From assembly GCA_017937865.1 (NCBI GenBank), contig JAGBCU010000018.1, forward strand, positions 1 through 64,000: a stretch of 64,000 bases of DNA, read 5' to 3'. Made by a program: the position numbers and the translations under genes. This DNA comes from Clostridia bacterium. Its GTDB lineage: Bacteria; Bacillota; Clostridia; Oscillospirales; Acutalibacteraceae. Within the stretch, counting starts at the first letter, position 1; each line of letters opens with the position of its first letter. Shown piece by piece: positions 43,267 through 53,107 of the stretch. The notes beneath the pieces are model-generated. The model had not been told where the DNA came from. It did no database searches and saw nothing but the letters and a program-made list of their open reading frames with translations.

Positions 43267-45492
43267 ATGGCACGAGCAAATCAAAATATTAAGAAAAGAT
43301 GCTTGAGTGCAGTAGCAATTTTGCTTGTTCTCGGCTTCGGAATGGATATATGCCGTCTTCTTTATTTTCAGGTTTTGAAGGCGGATGAATACAGAGTTCT
43401 TGCTGAATCGGGTCAGCTTAGCGATACTCAGATTCCTGCTGACAGAGGTGTGATTTACGATTCAAATATGGAGGTGCTTGCGGAAAGTGCTTCTGCTTGG
43501 CTTGTTTACGTAAATCCTTCAAAAATAAAAGACGATAAGCAAAGAAAAGTTATTTCAAAGGGACTTTCCAAGCTTCTTAAGGATGAAGATCTTGATGAAA
43601 AAACAATTTACAATAAAATCGGCAATAAAAAATACGGTTATGTTCGTATTAAAGGTAAAATAGAATACGAAACAAAAACCGCAGTTCAAAATTTTATTAA
43701 CGAAAACGATTTGTACGCAATCGTTTGTATAGACCCTGATACAAAAAGATATTACCCCTATGACAATTTTGCATCAACAATTATCGGTATGACGAATATT
43801 GATAGTGACGGTAGAGTTGGTTTAGAGTTGAAATATAACGATATTCTTACAGGCGTACCCGGCAGAATAATCACAGCACGTGACGGTCACAGCGATTTGA
43901 TGTCAACTAACTACGAAACAAAGTTTGATGCAAAGCAGGGCACAAGCCTTGTCTTAACAATTGATAAAACTATTCAGCATTATCTTGAAAAAGGGCTTTC
44001 TCAGGCGGTTATCGACGCCGAAGCTACCTCTGCTTACGGAATTGTTATGGAGGTTGATACGGGAGCTATTCTCGCAATGGCAACAATGCCCGATTACAAT
44101 TTGAATAAACCATGGGAAATCACAAGTGTTAAAACTCTTGAAAAGCTTGCTGAAATTAAAGATAAAGAAGAGTATTCAAGAGTTTATAACGAAGAGGTTT
44201 ATATGATGTGGCGAAACAAAGCTGTTAGCGACACGTATGAGCCCGGCTCAGTATTTAAGGTGTTCACAGCGGCCGCAGGTCTTGAAGAGGGTGTTGTGAC
44301 AGTTGATACAACCTATAATTGCGTAGGCGCAATTCAAGTTGCTGATAACAGAATTAACTGTCATAAGCATGAGGGTCACGGCGTTCAGACTCTTGAGCAA
44401 GGTCTTATGAACTCCTGCAACCCGTTCTATATTACGGTGGGTCAGAAATTAGGCACCGATAAATTCTATAAATATTTCGAAGCCTTCGGATTTACTGAGG
44501 ATACGGGAGTTGACCTTCCTGCAGAAGCATCGCCCGTTGGCGGTATAACCTACCATACAAAAGAGGGTATGGGTATTTCTCAGCTGTCATCAAGTGCTTT
44601 CGGTCAGACCTTCCAGGTAAGTGCAATTCAGATGATTACCGCAGTTTCTGCTATCGCAAACGGTGGTAAATTAATGGAGCCTTACGTTGTTGCAAAGCAA
44701 ATTGACCAAGAGGGTAACACGGTTTACGAAAAGAATCCTACAACCAAAAGGCAGGTAATATCAGAAAGTACTGCTCAAAAGGTTGTTTCAATGATGGAAT
44801 CTGTTGTTGAAAGAGGTACCGGTAAAAATGCCTATATTCCCGGTTACCGTGTTGCAGGTAAAACGGGTACGTCCGAAAAGCTTACTGTTGACGGTGAGTA
44901 TATTGCGTCCTTCGTAGGCTGTGCACCTGCAGACGACCCTCAGATAGCAGTTCTTATTGTTATTGATGAGCCTCAGGTTGCAAACCACGGTGGCGGTGCT
45001 ATAGCGGCTCCCGTTGCCGGTTCAGTTATAGAGCAAACTCTTAAATATATGAACGTTGAGCCTGTGTATACCGATGAGGAGCTTGCAAAGCTTAATGCAT
45101 CTGCTCCCGACGTTAGCGGTATGACCGTATCAGCGGCAAAAACTACACTTACAAATCAGAATTTCAATGCAAGAGTAGTAGGTGACGGTGACAGAGTTAT
45201 TTCTCAGTATCCCGTTAAAGGCTCAAGCATCCCCTTGGGCGGTGTTGTAATTCTCTACACAAGTGCCGAGAATACAGATACTGTTTCAACAGTGCCCGAT
45301 TTAACAGGCTTGAGTATAAGCGAAGCAAATCAGCGAGCCGTTAATTCCGGTTATAATATAAAAATTTCAGGTGCAACTCTCGATAGTGAGGTTGTTTCCT
45401 ATCGACAAAGTGTTGAAGTGGGTATAAAAGCCGAGCTCGGTACAACAATTACGGTGTACTTCAAGACAACAAGCGGTGTCACAGATGGTTAA
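43267..45492 (+). CDS. class B penicillin-binding protein with two PASTA domains (FtsI/SpoVD type)
   Basis: A 741-residue transpeptidase. Start ATG 43267 follows GGAGG; the open frame back to 43210 is not supported. One N-terminal span (about 14-34), a dimerisation domain, then the transpeptidase with S328 (SVFK), S383 (SCN) and K532 (KTGT). Two PASTA domains (about 615-675 and 680-741) end the protein. Position after ftsL and before murE fits either FtsI/PBP2B (division) or its sporulation paralogue SpoVD. SpoVD usually has one PASTA domain and PBP2B two, and this is the only such gene in the cluster. Confidence 0.92.
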   Translation: MARANQNIKKRCLSAVAILLVLGFGMDICRLLYFQVLKADEYRVLAESGQLSDTQIPADRGVIYDSNMEVLAESASAWLVYVNPSKIKDDKQRKVISKGLSKLLKDEDLDEKTIYNKIGNKKYGYVRIKGKIEYETKTAVQNFINENDLYAIVCIDPDTKRYYPYDNFASTIIGMTNIDSDGRVGLELKYNDILTGVPGRIITARDGHSDLMSTNYETKFDAKQGTSLVLTIDKTIQHYLEKGLSQAVIDAEATSAYGIVMEVDTGAILAMATMPDYNLNKPWEITSVKTLEKLAEIKDKEEYSRVYNEEVYMMWRNKAVSDTYEPGSVFKVFTAAAGLEEGVVTVDTTYNCVGAIQVADNRINCHKHEGHGVQTLEQGLMNSCNPFYITVGQKLGTDKFYKYFEAFGFTEDTGVDLPAEASPVGGITYHTKEGMGISQLSSSAFGQTFQVSAIQMITAVSAIANGGKLMEPYVVAKQIDQEGNTVYEKNPTTKRQVISESTAQKVVSMMESVVERGTGKNAYIPGYRVAGKTGTSEKLTVDGEYIASFVGCAPADDPQIAVLIVIDEPQVANHGGGAIAAPVAGSVIEQTLKYMNVEPVYTDEELAKLNASAPDVSGMTVSAAKTTLTNQNFNARVVGDGDRVISQYPVKGSSIPLGGVVILYTSAENTDTVSTVPDLTGLSISEANQRAVNSGYNIKISGATLDSEVVSYRQSVEVGIKAELGTTITVYFKTTSGVTDG

Positions 45493-45518
45493 GTTTCCAC
45501 TAAAAAAAGGTGTTTATT

Positions 45519-46934
45519 ATGTTACTATCACAACTTTTAAAAGATATAAATGTTCTCAACTCTTACGAAGACAGAGAGATTTCTGACGTTACCGATAAAA
45601 GCGGTAATATAAAAGAGGGTTGTGCTTTTGTTTGCGTTGTTGGAGCACGCTTTGACGGGCATTCCGTTGCTGAAGACGTGCTTTCAAAAGGTGCTGCTGC
45701 AGTAATCGTTTCAAAGGATTTAGGTCTTAAGGAGCAGATTCTCGTTGAGAATACACGTGAAGCATATGCTATTATGTGTAAAAATCTTTTCGGCAGAGCA
45801 GTCGACAGCCTTACAATGATAGGTATCACCGGCACAAACGGTAAAACCACCACCGCTTTTGTAATAAAAGATATTCTTAAGGCTTTAGGTATTGAAAGCG
45901 GTCTTATCGGTACGGTTAAAAATATGGTCGGTGAAAAATCATTTAAAACAGAGCTTACCACTCCCGACCCTTACGATATGCACGGTCTTTTCAAAATGAT
46001 GGTTGACGATGGCATAGAATACTGTGTGATGGAAACATCTTCTCAGGCTTTTCATCAGATGCGTCTTGCAGGTATTCATTTTGATACGGGTGTATTTTCG
46101 AACCTCACACAAGACCACCTTGATTATCACGGCACAATTGATGAATATAAAAAATGCAAAAAAACACTTTTTATGAATTGCGATAAGGGCGTTTTCAATG
46201 CCGATGATGAAGCATCTTTCTATATGGCGGAAAACGTTCCTTGTACAAAACAGTTTTATTCAATAAATAATTCTTCAGATTTTAAAGCGGAAAACGTAGG
46301 GCTTTTCTTCGATAGGGTAGAATATACTTTAAACGGTGAAAAGGTTGTTTTCCATATCCCGGGTGATTTTTCTGTTTATAACTCTTTAGCCGCAATCAGT
46401 GCGGTTGTTCAATTGGGCTTTCCTTTAAAAGATGTTGTAAAGGCTATCTTTAATGCAGGTAGCGTAAGTGGTAGACTTGAGGTGTTAAAAACCAATACCG
46501 ATTTCAGTGTTATAATTGACTATGCTCATAGCCCCGACGGACTCGAAAAAGCAATATCTGCTGTAAGAGGCTTTACTGAAGGTAGAGTAATTACTCTTTT
46601 CGGTTGCGGTGGCGATCGTGATAAAACAAAACGCCCCAAGATGGGCAGAATTGCCGCAGAGCTTTCAGATATCGTTGTAGTTACAACCGATAACCCGAGA
46701 ACAGAGATTCCCGAGATGATTATCAACGATATTCTCGAGGGTACAAAAGAAGGTAATGCCGAGATTATAACGGTTGTTGACCGTAGCGAAGCTATTGCAA
46801 AGGCAATAAGCATTGCAAAAAAAGGTGACACAATACTTCTTGCAGGTAAGGGTCACGAAACTTATCAGGTAATTGGTAAAGAACGAGTTCATTATGATGA
46901 ACGCGAAGTAGTGTTTAGTGTGGTTAAAATATGA
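45519..46934 (+). CDS. murE: UDP-MurNAc-tripeptide synthetase, meso-DAP type
   Basis: A 471-residue Mur ligase adding the third stem-peptide residue. The ATP loop GITGTNGKTTTAF and the C-terminal DNPR motif (D391), diagnostic of meso-diaminopimelate as substrate, are present. ATG 45519 follows AAAAGG; upstream GTG at 45510 is less likely. It overlaps murF by 4 bp. Confidence 0.94.
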   Translation: MLLSQLLKDINVLNSYEDREISDVTDKSGNIKEGCAFVCVVGARFDGHSVAEDVLSKGAAAVIVSKDLGLKEQILVENTREAYAIMCKNLFGRAVDSLTMIGITGTNGKTTTAFVIKDILKALGIESGLIGTVKNMVGEKSFKTELTTPDPYDMHGLFKMMVDDGIEYCVMETSSQAFHQMRLAGIHFDTGVFSNLTQDHLDYHGTIDEYKKCKKTLFMNCDKGVFNADDEASFYMAENVPCTKQFYSINNSSDFKAENVGLFFDRVEYTLNGEKVVFHIPGDFSVYNSLAAISAVVQLGFPLKDVVKAIFNAGSVSGRLEVLKTNTDFSVIIDYAHSPDGLEKAISAVRGFTEGRVITLFGCGGDRDKTKRPKMGRIAAELSDIVVVTTDNPRTEIPEMIINDILEGTKEGNAEIITVVDRSEAIAKAISIAKKGDTILLAGKGHETYQVIGKERVHYDEREVVFSVVKI

Positions 46935-48280
46935 AGCTTTCAATAAAAGAAATCGCTGGTTTTTGCGGTATAGAAGCAAATTTGAACGGCGATATTTACA
47001 AAATATCAACCGATAGCCGTGATATAGATGAAAACACTCTTTTCGTTGCCCTTATCGGTGAACGCTTTGACGGTAACGATTTCGTTTCTGACGTGCTTTC
47101 AAAGGGTGCAAAAGCTGTGGTTTGCAGTCGTTATGACGGTGACGATGAAAGAGTTCTTCTCGTAAAGGATACGGGAGAGGCACTTCTCAAAATAGCAAAC
47201 GGCTACCGCAAAAAATTTAATATTCCATTTATTGCCTTAACGGGTAGCGTAGGTAAGACTACCAGCAAGGGTATGGTTTATTCGGTAGTCAGTCAGAAAT
47301 ATAATACTTTACGTACTGCGGGTAATCTTAATAATGAAATAGGCGTACCGAAAACACTTTTCTGTCTTGATGAGAGTCATCAGGCGGCGGTTATAGAAAT
47401 GGGAATGAATCATTTTGATGAGATTTCAAGATTATCGCAAACTGTTCTTCCCGATATCGGCGTTATAACAAACGTCGGAACTGCTCATATTGAAAACCTC
47501 GGCTCAAGAGAGGGTATTCTCAAGGCTAAATGTGAAATTCTTCACGGTATGAAAAAAGGCTCACCGCTTATTATTAACGGTGATAATGATATGCTTAAAA
47601 CCGTTGCAACAGAGGATTATAAAATTATAAAATTCGGTCTTGAAAAAGATAATGACATATATGCAGAAAATATTATTCCCCAACAAGACGGAAGCCACTT
47701 TGACGTTATTTACGGTAACGAAAAAGCAAAATGCTTTGTTCCTGCGGTAGGTATGCATAACATCTATAACGCACTTTGTGCTATATGCGTTGGTATTCAA
47801 TTAGGCTATACTTTAGATGAAGCCTCGAAAGGCGTTGCAGCCTTTGAGCCTGAGGGTATGAGGCAAAAAGTAACCGAGATAAACGGTATGACCTTTATTG
47901 AGGATTGCTATAACGCAAACCCCGACAGTATGTGTGCTGCGTTAGAAACCTTAAAAACCTTGAAAAAAGAAAGGATAATTGCCGTTTTAGGTGATATGCT
48001 TGAATTAGGTGATTATAGCGAAAAGGCACATTCTCTTGTAGGTGAAAAATCCGCAGAGGTAGGTTGTGATTACGTTCTTACCTTTGGTGAAGAAAGTAAA
48101 TATATTGCCGAAAACGCAGAAAAAGGCGGAGTTAAAGCGATCTCGTTTACTGACAAGGAAGCGTTAACAAATTACCTTAAATCAATTCTTTGTGAGGGCG
48201 ATACGGTGCTTTTCAAGGGTAGTCGCGGTATGAAAATGGAAGAAATTTTTATAACACTTTATAAGGAGTGGGAAGTATGA
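46931..48280 (+). CDS. murF: UDP-MurNAc-tripeptide-D-alanyl-D-alanine ligase
   Basis: A 449-residue Mur ligase adding D-Ala-D-Ala. Motifs are ALTGSVGKTTSKG (ATP loop), EMGMNHFDEI, NVGTAHIENLGSREGI, and DCYNANPDSM. It starts by 4-bp overlap with murE and ends by overlap with mraY, so translation is coupled. Confidence 0.95.
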   Translation: MKLSIKEIAGFCGIEANLNGDIYKISTDSRDIDENTLFVALIGERFDGNDFVSDVLSKGAKAVVCSRYDGDDERVLLVKDTGEALLKIANGYRKKFNIPFIALTGSVGKTTSKGMVYSVVSQKYNTLRTAGNLNNEIGVPKTLFCLDESHQAAVIEMGMNHFDEISRLSQTVLPDIGVITNVGTAHIENLGSREGILKAKCEILHGMKKGSPLIINGDNDMLKTVATEDYKIIKFGLEKDNDIYAENIIPQQDGSHFDVIYGNEKAKCFVPAVGMHNIYNALCAICVGIQLGYTLDEASKGVAAFEPEGMRQKVTEINGMTFIEDCYNANPDSMCAALETLKTLKKERIIAVLGDMLELGDYSEKAHSLVGEKSAEVGCDYVLTFGEESKYIAENAEKGGVKAISFTDKEALTNYLKSILCEGDTVLFKGSRGMKMEEIFITLYKEWEV

Positions 48281-49308
48281 AAATTATAATTGCTTGCATA
48301 GTTGCAGCGATAATCGCATTTGGCATTTCTTTTGGTCTTGGTTACATAGTTATACCGTTTTTACATAAGATTAAATTCGGTCAGACTATTCTTGATATCG
48401 GACCTAAATGGCACAAAAACAAGCAAGGCACACCAACAATGGGCGGTATACTTTTTATAGTAGGTACGGTTGTTGCTTTTGGTGTTGTTCTTGTAATAGA
48501 TAAGCTTTTAGGCGGTAACATAATTGAAATGAATGATATTGTTGCCGATTCAATGAGAGTTAAAATTTACGGCGGTCTTATAATGGCTCTCGGCTTTGCC
48601 TTTATCGGCTTCCTTGATGACTATATTAAGGTTGTAAAAAAGAGAAATAAAGGCTTAAGCATTATTCAAAAAACAGTTTTACAGATAGTTTTAATGGTAG
48701 GCTATCTTCTTACTCTTTATATGAATGACCCGACGGGGAGTATGTTTATACCCTTTGTTGGTATGGTGGAAACAAAGATTTTTTTCTGGGTTATCGGTAT
48801 CGGCGTTATTTACTGCACGACAAATGCAGTAAACTTTACTGACGGTATTGACGGTCTTTGTGGCTCTGTTACGTTTACTGCGGCTTTAAGCTTTATTGCA
48901 ATAGCTGCTCTTCGCAATTGCTTCGGTATAAGCCTTTTAGCTTCGGCTCTTGCAGGCGGTCTTATAGGCTATCTTGTTTGGAACTGGCATCCTGCAAAGG
49001 TTATGATGGGTGACTTGGGCTCAATGTTCCTTGGCGGTATGATAGTTGCATTCTCTTATGCCGTTGACTGTCCTTTTATAATTTTACTTACAGGTATTAT
49101 TTACGTTGCTGAATTCGGTTCAGACGTACTTCAGATAGGTTATTTTAAGTTGACTCACGGAAAACGTATTTTCAAAATGGCGCCTATTCATCATCATTTT
49201 GAAATGTGCGGTTGGAAAGAGGTTAAAATAGTAAAAATATTCTCTATCGTTAATCTTATTGGCGGAATAATCGCAGTGCTTCTTGTTTATTTCGGCAATT
49301 TAAAATAA
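48277..49308 (+). CDS. mraY: phospho-MurNAc-pentapeptide transferase
   Basis: A 343-residue integral membrane enzyme making lipid I. Landmarks are GTPTMGGILF, FLDDYIKV, NAVNFTDGIDGL and the MAPIHHHFEMCGW histidine motif. ATG 48277 overlaps the murF stop. In most Firmicute clusters murD follows; here ftsW follows after 19 bp. Confidence 0.96.
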   Translation: MKIIIACIVAAIIAFGISFGLGYIVIPFLHKIKFGQTILDIGPKWHKNKQGTPTMGGILFIVGTVVAFGVVLVIDKLLGGNIIEMNDIVADSMRVKIYGGLIMALGFAFIGFLDDYIKVVKKRNKGLSIIQKTVLQIVLMVGYLLTLYMNDPTGSMFIPFVGMVETKIFFWVIGIGVIYCTTNAVNFTDGIDGLCGSVTFTAALSFIAIAALRNCFGISLLASALAGGLIGYLVWNWHPAKVMMGDLGSMFLGGMIVAFSYAVDCPFIILLTGIIYVAEFGSDVLQIGYFKLTHGKRIFKMAPIHHHFEMCGWKEVKIVKIFSIVNLIGGIIAVLLVYFGNLK

Positions 49309-49327
49309 AATTTTCAGGGAGTAAGCA

Positions 49328-50599
49328 ATGGAAAAGAAGAATAATAAATTAACTTCTAATTTGTGGGTAAAAGACGGCTTGGATGTTCCGTTTCTTTGTA
49401 TAATGCTGGTGCTTATGGCATTCGGCTTAATTATGCTTTTGTCTGCAAGCTACGCTTATTCATATTACGAAACCGACGGTGACTCAAGCCTCCACTTTTT
49501 CTTCCGACAGCTGATATTTATGGGTGGCGGCTCGGTTGTTGTTGGAATTGTTTCTCATATTGATTATAAGAAATATGTTTATTTATCAAATTTTGCATTG
49601 CTTGTTGCTTGTGTTCTCGTTGCAATAACTATTATGATTGGTAAAAAAGAAGGCGGAGAAATTAACCGTTGGTTAAGCTTTGGATTTTTTGACATACAGC
49701 CCTCAGAAATTGCAAAGTTTGCAATTGTTGTTTTTTGTGCGGCAGGTCTTGATAAAAATCATAAAAAGATGATAAGCTCAAAGCCTTCAAAAAATATTGT
49801 CGCTCAGAAAATTGCGGATTTTACAAGCAACAAAATTGTCATAACCGAGGGAACAGTTACACTTTTTTTCTATTTCTTCTGGGTTGTTTTTACTGCAGGT
49901 CTTGTTTTCCTCGGAAGCCATCTTTCAGGTGCAATTCTTATAATGCTTTTCGGTGTTGCAATGCTCTGGATAGGTGAGGGTAGAGCAAGATGGTTTGCAA
50001 TAGGTGTTGTAGCCGTTGCGGTTGTGCTCTTTATAGCAATTAACTTTTATGAGGATTTACCCATAAAGGATTATATGAAGGAACGTATTGCATCATGGCT
50101 TGTAAAAGACCTTACCGATACAGATAAGAGATGGCAGATCAATCACTCTCTCTTTGCTTTAGGTTCAGGTGGATTTTTCGGTGCAGGCTTAGGTAACTCA
50201 AAGCAAAAATATTTCTACGTTTCTGAAGCTCATACAGACTTTATCTTCTCTATTATCGGTGAAGAATTGGGCTTTGTAGGATGCTGTCTTGTTTTAGCTC
50301 TTTTTAGTGTTTTGATTTTAAGAGGCATATATATCGGTATGCATGCAAAAGACCGCTTCGGTGCTCTTCTTGTATTCGGTATAATGATGCAGATTGGCTT
50401 GCAGGTTGTTTTAAACGTTGCCGTTGTAACCGATACTCTTCCTAATACAGGTATAAGCTTACCGTTCTTTAGCTACGGTGGCTCTTCAACGCTTGTAACC
50501 TTGGGCGAAATGGGTATTGTTTTGGGTGTTTCGCGACAGGCAAATTTACCTAAATATTCATTTTCGGCTAAACCTCAAAAGAAACCTAACACTAAATAA
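49328..50599 (+). CDS. ftsW: FtsW/SpoVE-type SEDS peptidoglycan glycosyltransferase
   Basis: A 423-residue SEDS protein with about ten spans. Landmarks are the N-terminal LLSASYAYSYYE, the INRWLSFGFFDIQPSEIAKF segment, and the C-terminal TGISLPFFSYGGSS. SEDS proteins polymerise glycan strands with a cognate class B PBP, here probably the PASTA protein upstream. An insert of about 45 residues follows the AKFAIVVFCA segment. CAGGGAG precedes the ATG. Confidence 0.92.
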   Translation: MEKKNNKLTSNLWVKDGLDVPFLCIMLVLMAFGLIMLLSASYAYSYYETDGDSSLHFFFRQLIFMGGGSVVVGIVSHIDYKKYVYLSNFALLVACVLVAITIMIGKKEGGEINRWLSFGFFDIQPSEIAKFAIVVFCAAGLDKNHKKMISSKPSKNIVAQKIADFTSNKIVITEGTVTLFFYFFWVVFTAGLVFLGSHLSGAILIMLFGVAMLWIGEGRARWFAIGVVAVAVVLFIAINFYEDLPIKDYMKERIASWLVKDLTDTDKRWQINHSLFALGSGGFFGAGLGNSKQKYFYVSEAHTDFIFSIIGEELGFVGCCLVLALFSVLILRGIYIGMHAKDRFGALLVFGIMMQIGLQVVLNVAVVTDTLPNTGISLPFFSYGGSSTLVTLGEMGIVLGVSRQANLPKYSFSAKPQKKPNTK

Positions 50600-50640
50600 T
50601 TTTTTAGATTTATAACAGCATTATAGAAAGGGCTGGGTGT

Positions 50641-51756
50641 ATGAAAGTATTAATAGCCGCAGGCGGAACAGGTGGTCACGTTAACCCTGCACTTGCAGTA
50701 GCGGGAGAAATAAAGAAAAGACATCCCGATTGGGAAATCTGCTTTGTAGGTACACCTGACAGAATTGAATCAAAAATCGTTCCCGAGGCAGGCTTTCCTT
50801 TAAAAACAATTGAAATGTCAGGCTTTAAAAGAGGGTTTTCACCTGCTGAAATTAAAGCTAATATAAAAACAGTTACCCGACTTTTAAAAAGCTCAGGTGC
50901 AGTTAAAAAGATAATCAATGATTTTCAACCCGACGTTGCAGTTGGCTTCGGCGGTTATGTCAGCGGTCCTGTAATAAGAATGGCGGCAAAAATGGGTGTT
51001 CCTACGGCTATTCACGAGCAGAATGCTTACCCCGGCGTTACTAATAAAGCACTTGCCGAAAAGGTTGATGCGGTAATGCTTACCGTGGAGGATGCAAAAA
51101 AACACCTTAAATGTAAAAACGAGCCTATTATTACCGGTCTTCCCGTAAGAGGTGAGCTTTTAGAGGCAGACGGTGAGATTTCAAGGGTTGAATTAGGCTT
51201 CGATGAAAGACCGATCGTTCTTTGTATGGGTGGCTCATTGGGTGCAAGAGCCATTAATGAAGCTATAATTGATGCTATAGCTTACGATAAAAGACGTGAA
51301 AAATATAATTTTCTTATTGCAACCGGTCAATATGGCTTATGGGTACCGGACAAGATGCGTGAAAAAGGCGTTGAACCCGATAATTATAAGAATATAGAAA
51401 TAAGAACGTACATCAGTGATATGGCGAGATGTCTTTCTGCTGCAGACGTTGTTGTTTGCAGAGCGGGTGCATCTTCACTTTCAGAGTTTGAGGCTTTAGG
51501 TAAACCCTCAATTCTTATTCCTTCACCTAATGTTACTGAAAACCATCAGTTTCATAATGCAATGGCGCTTGTTAATAACAATGCCGCAGTTATTATTGAA
51601 GAAAAGGATTTAGACGGTAAAAAATTAGGTGAAGCTATAGATAATCTTCTTGCAGATAAAAATCGTCTTAAAGAAATAGGCGAAAATGCACGTAAGATGG
51701 CAGTAACTGATTCAGCATCAAGAATCTGCGATATCGTAGAGGGCTTGGTTAAATAA
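50641..51756 (+). CDS. murG: lipid II synthase (UDP-GlcNAc transferase)
   Basis: A 371-residue GT28 glycosyltransferase adding GlcNAc to lipid I. Landmarks are the N-terminal AAGGTGGHVNPALAVA, HEQNAYPGVTNK, GGSLGARAIN and the donor-binding RAGASSLSEFEALGKPSILIPSP. Length is normal. Confidence 0.96.
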   Translation: MKVLIAAGGTGGHVNPALAVAGEIKKRHPDWEICFVGTPDRIESKIVPEAGFPLKTIEMSGFKRGFSPAEIKANIKTVTRLLKSSGAVKKIINDFQPDVAVGFGGYVSGPVIRMAAKMGVPTAIHEQNAYPGVTNKALAEKVDAVMLTVEDAKKHLKCKNEPIITGLPVRGELLEADGEISRVELGFDERPIVLCMGGSLGARAINEAIIDAIAYDKRREKYNFLIATGQYGLWVPDKMREKGVEPDNYKNIEIRTYISDMARCLSAADVVVCRAGASSLSEFEALGKPSILIPSPNVTENHQFHNAMALVNNNAAVIIEEKDLDGKKLGEAIDNLLADKNRLKEIGENARKMAVTDSASRICDIVEGLVK

Positions 51757-51845
51757 AAATGATTAATTAACACTTTACAAAAAGCAGCATATTATACAAC
51801 GTACGAATATTTAAATTCGCTATTCCTTGTGAAAGGGGAAAAGGT

Positions 51846-53102
51846 ATGTCTGCTTTTGTTATTAACGGTGGTCGTCGAATAAGCGGTAGCTTGCGTGTTC
51901 AAGGGTCTAAAAACAGTGTGCTTCCTATACTTGCCGCAACGTTTCTTGTATGCGGTAAATCAATAATACATAATTGCCCCACTCTTTCGGATACCAACAG
52001 CACAATAAGGATTTTAAAAAATCTTGGTTGCAGTGTCATTCGTGAGGGTAGCACTGTTATAATTGACAGCTCAACAGCACAGGGCTACGAAATCCCCGAT
52101 GATTTAATGAGAGAAATGAGGTCATCGGTTGTTTTTCTCGGTGCAATAATCGGCAGAATGAAAAAAGCGGTGATTTCTTCACCGGGCGGTTGCGAAATAG
52201 GTTTAAGACCAATTGATTTACATCTTTATTCAATGAGGCAGTTGGGTGTAAACGTGAATGAGGATTACGGGAAATTAGTGTGTGATGTCCCCAAAAAGCT
52301 TGAGGGCAATAGGATTACATTTTCCTTTCCGAGCGTAGGTGCAACCGAAAATGCAATTCTCGCATCCGTAACCGCAAATGGCACAACGGTCATCGTTAAT
52401 GCTGCCCGTGAACCTGAAATTATTGATTTGTGCAACTTTCTTAATAAATGCGGTGCAAAAATAAGCGGTGCAGGAGAAAGTGTTATAACTGTTGAGGGTG
52501 TAGAAACCCTGAAGCCCTGCGAGCATTCCGTTATTTGCGACAGAATAGTAACCGCAACCTATCTTATAGCGGGTGCCGTAACGGGTGGGGACGTATCTCT
52601 CGAAAATACAAATCCCGTTCATTTACAAGCGGTTTTACCTCTTTTAGAAGAGGCAGGGTGTAACGTTAGCGTAAGGTGTAAAACAATACGTCTTAAAGCA
52701 CCCTTAAGGCTTAATAGGATTGATAAAATAATTACCCAGCCTTATCCCGGCTTTCCTACAGATGCTCAGGCACCTTTTACAGCTTTAGCTTGTGTTGCAA
52801 AGGGTACGGGCGTTATAGTTGAAAATATTTTTGAAAGCCGATTCAAGCATATCCCCGAGCTTATAAGAATGGGTGCATCTATAAAAACAGAGGGCAGAGT
52901 AGCCGTCGTTGAGGGTGTAGAAAGGCTTTACGGAGCCGAGGTCGTTTCACCCGATTTAAGAGGCGGTGCAGCCCTTGTGCTTGCAGGTCTTACTGCTATG
53001 GGTACTACAGTCGTAAATAACACAAAATTCATCGACAGAGGCTATGAGGATTTAGAAAATAACCTTTGTATGCTTAATGCAGATATTAAAAGAAGAGGAT
53101 AA
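51846..53102 (+). CDS. murA: UDP-N-acetylglucosamine 1-carboxyvinyltransferase
   Basis: A 418-residue enolpyruvyl transferase for the first committed step of peptidoglycan synthesis. The catalytic cysteine C116 lies in SPGGCEIGLRPIDLHL; KNSVLPILAAT and the PGFPTDAQAPFTAL segment are also present. C116 is the residue alkylated by fosfomycin in the family. GAAAGGGG precedes the ATG. It is cotranscribed with divIB 5 bp later. Confidence 0.95.
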   Translation: MSAFVINGGRRISGSLRVQGSKNSVLPILAATFLVCGKSIIHNCPTLSDTNSTIRILKNLGCSVIREGSTVIIDSSTAQGYEIPDDLMREMRSSVVFLGAIIGRMKKAVISSPGGCEIGLRPIDLHLYSMRQLGVNVNEDYGKLVCDVPKKLEGNRITFSFPSVGATENAILASVTANGTTVIVNAAREPEIIDLCNFLNKCGAKISGAGESVITVEGVETLKPCEHSVICDRIVTATYLIAGAVTGGDVSLENTNPVHLQAVLPLLEEAGCNVSVRCKTIRLKAPLRLNRIDKIITQPYPGFPTDAQAPFTALACVAKGTGVIVENIFESRFKHIPELIRMGASIKTEGRVAVVEGVERLYGAEVVSPDLRGGAALVLAGLTAMGTTVVNNTKFIDRGYEDLENNLCMLNADIKRRG

Positions 53103-53107
53103 TATAA

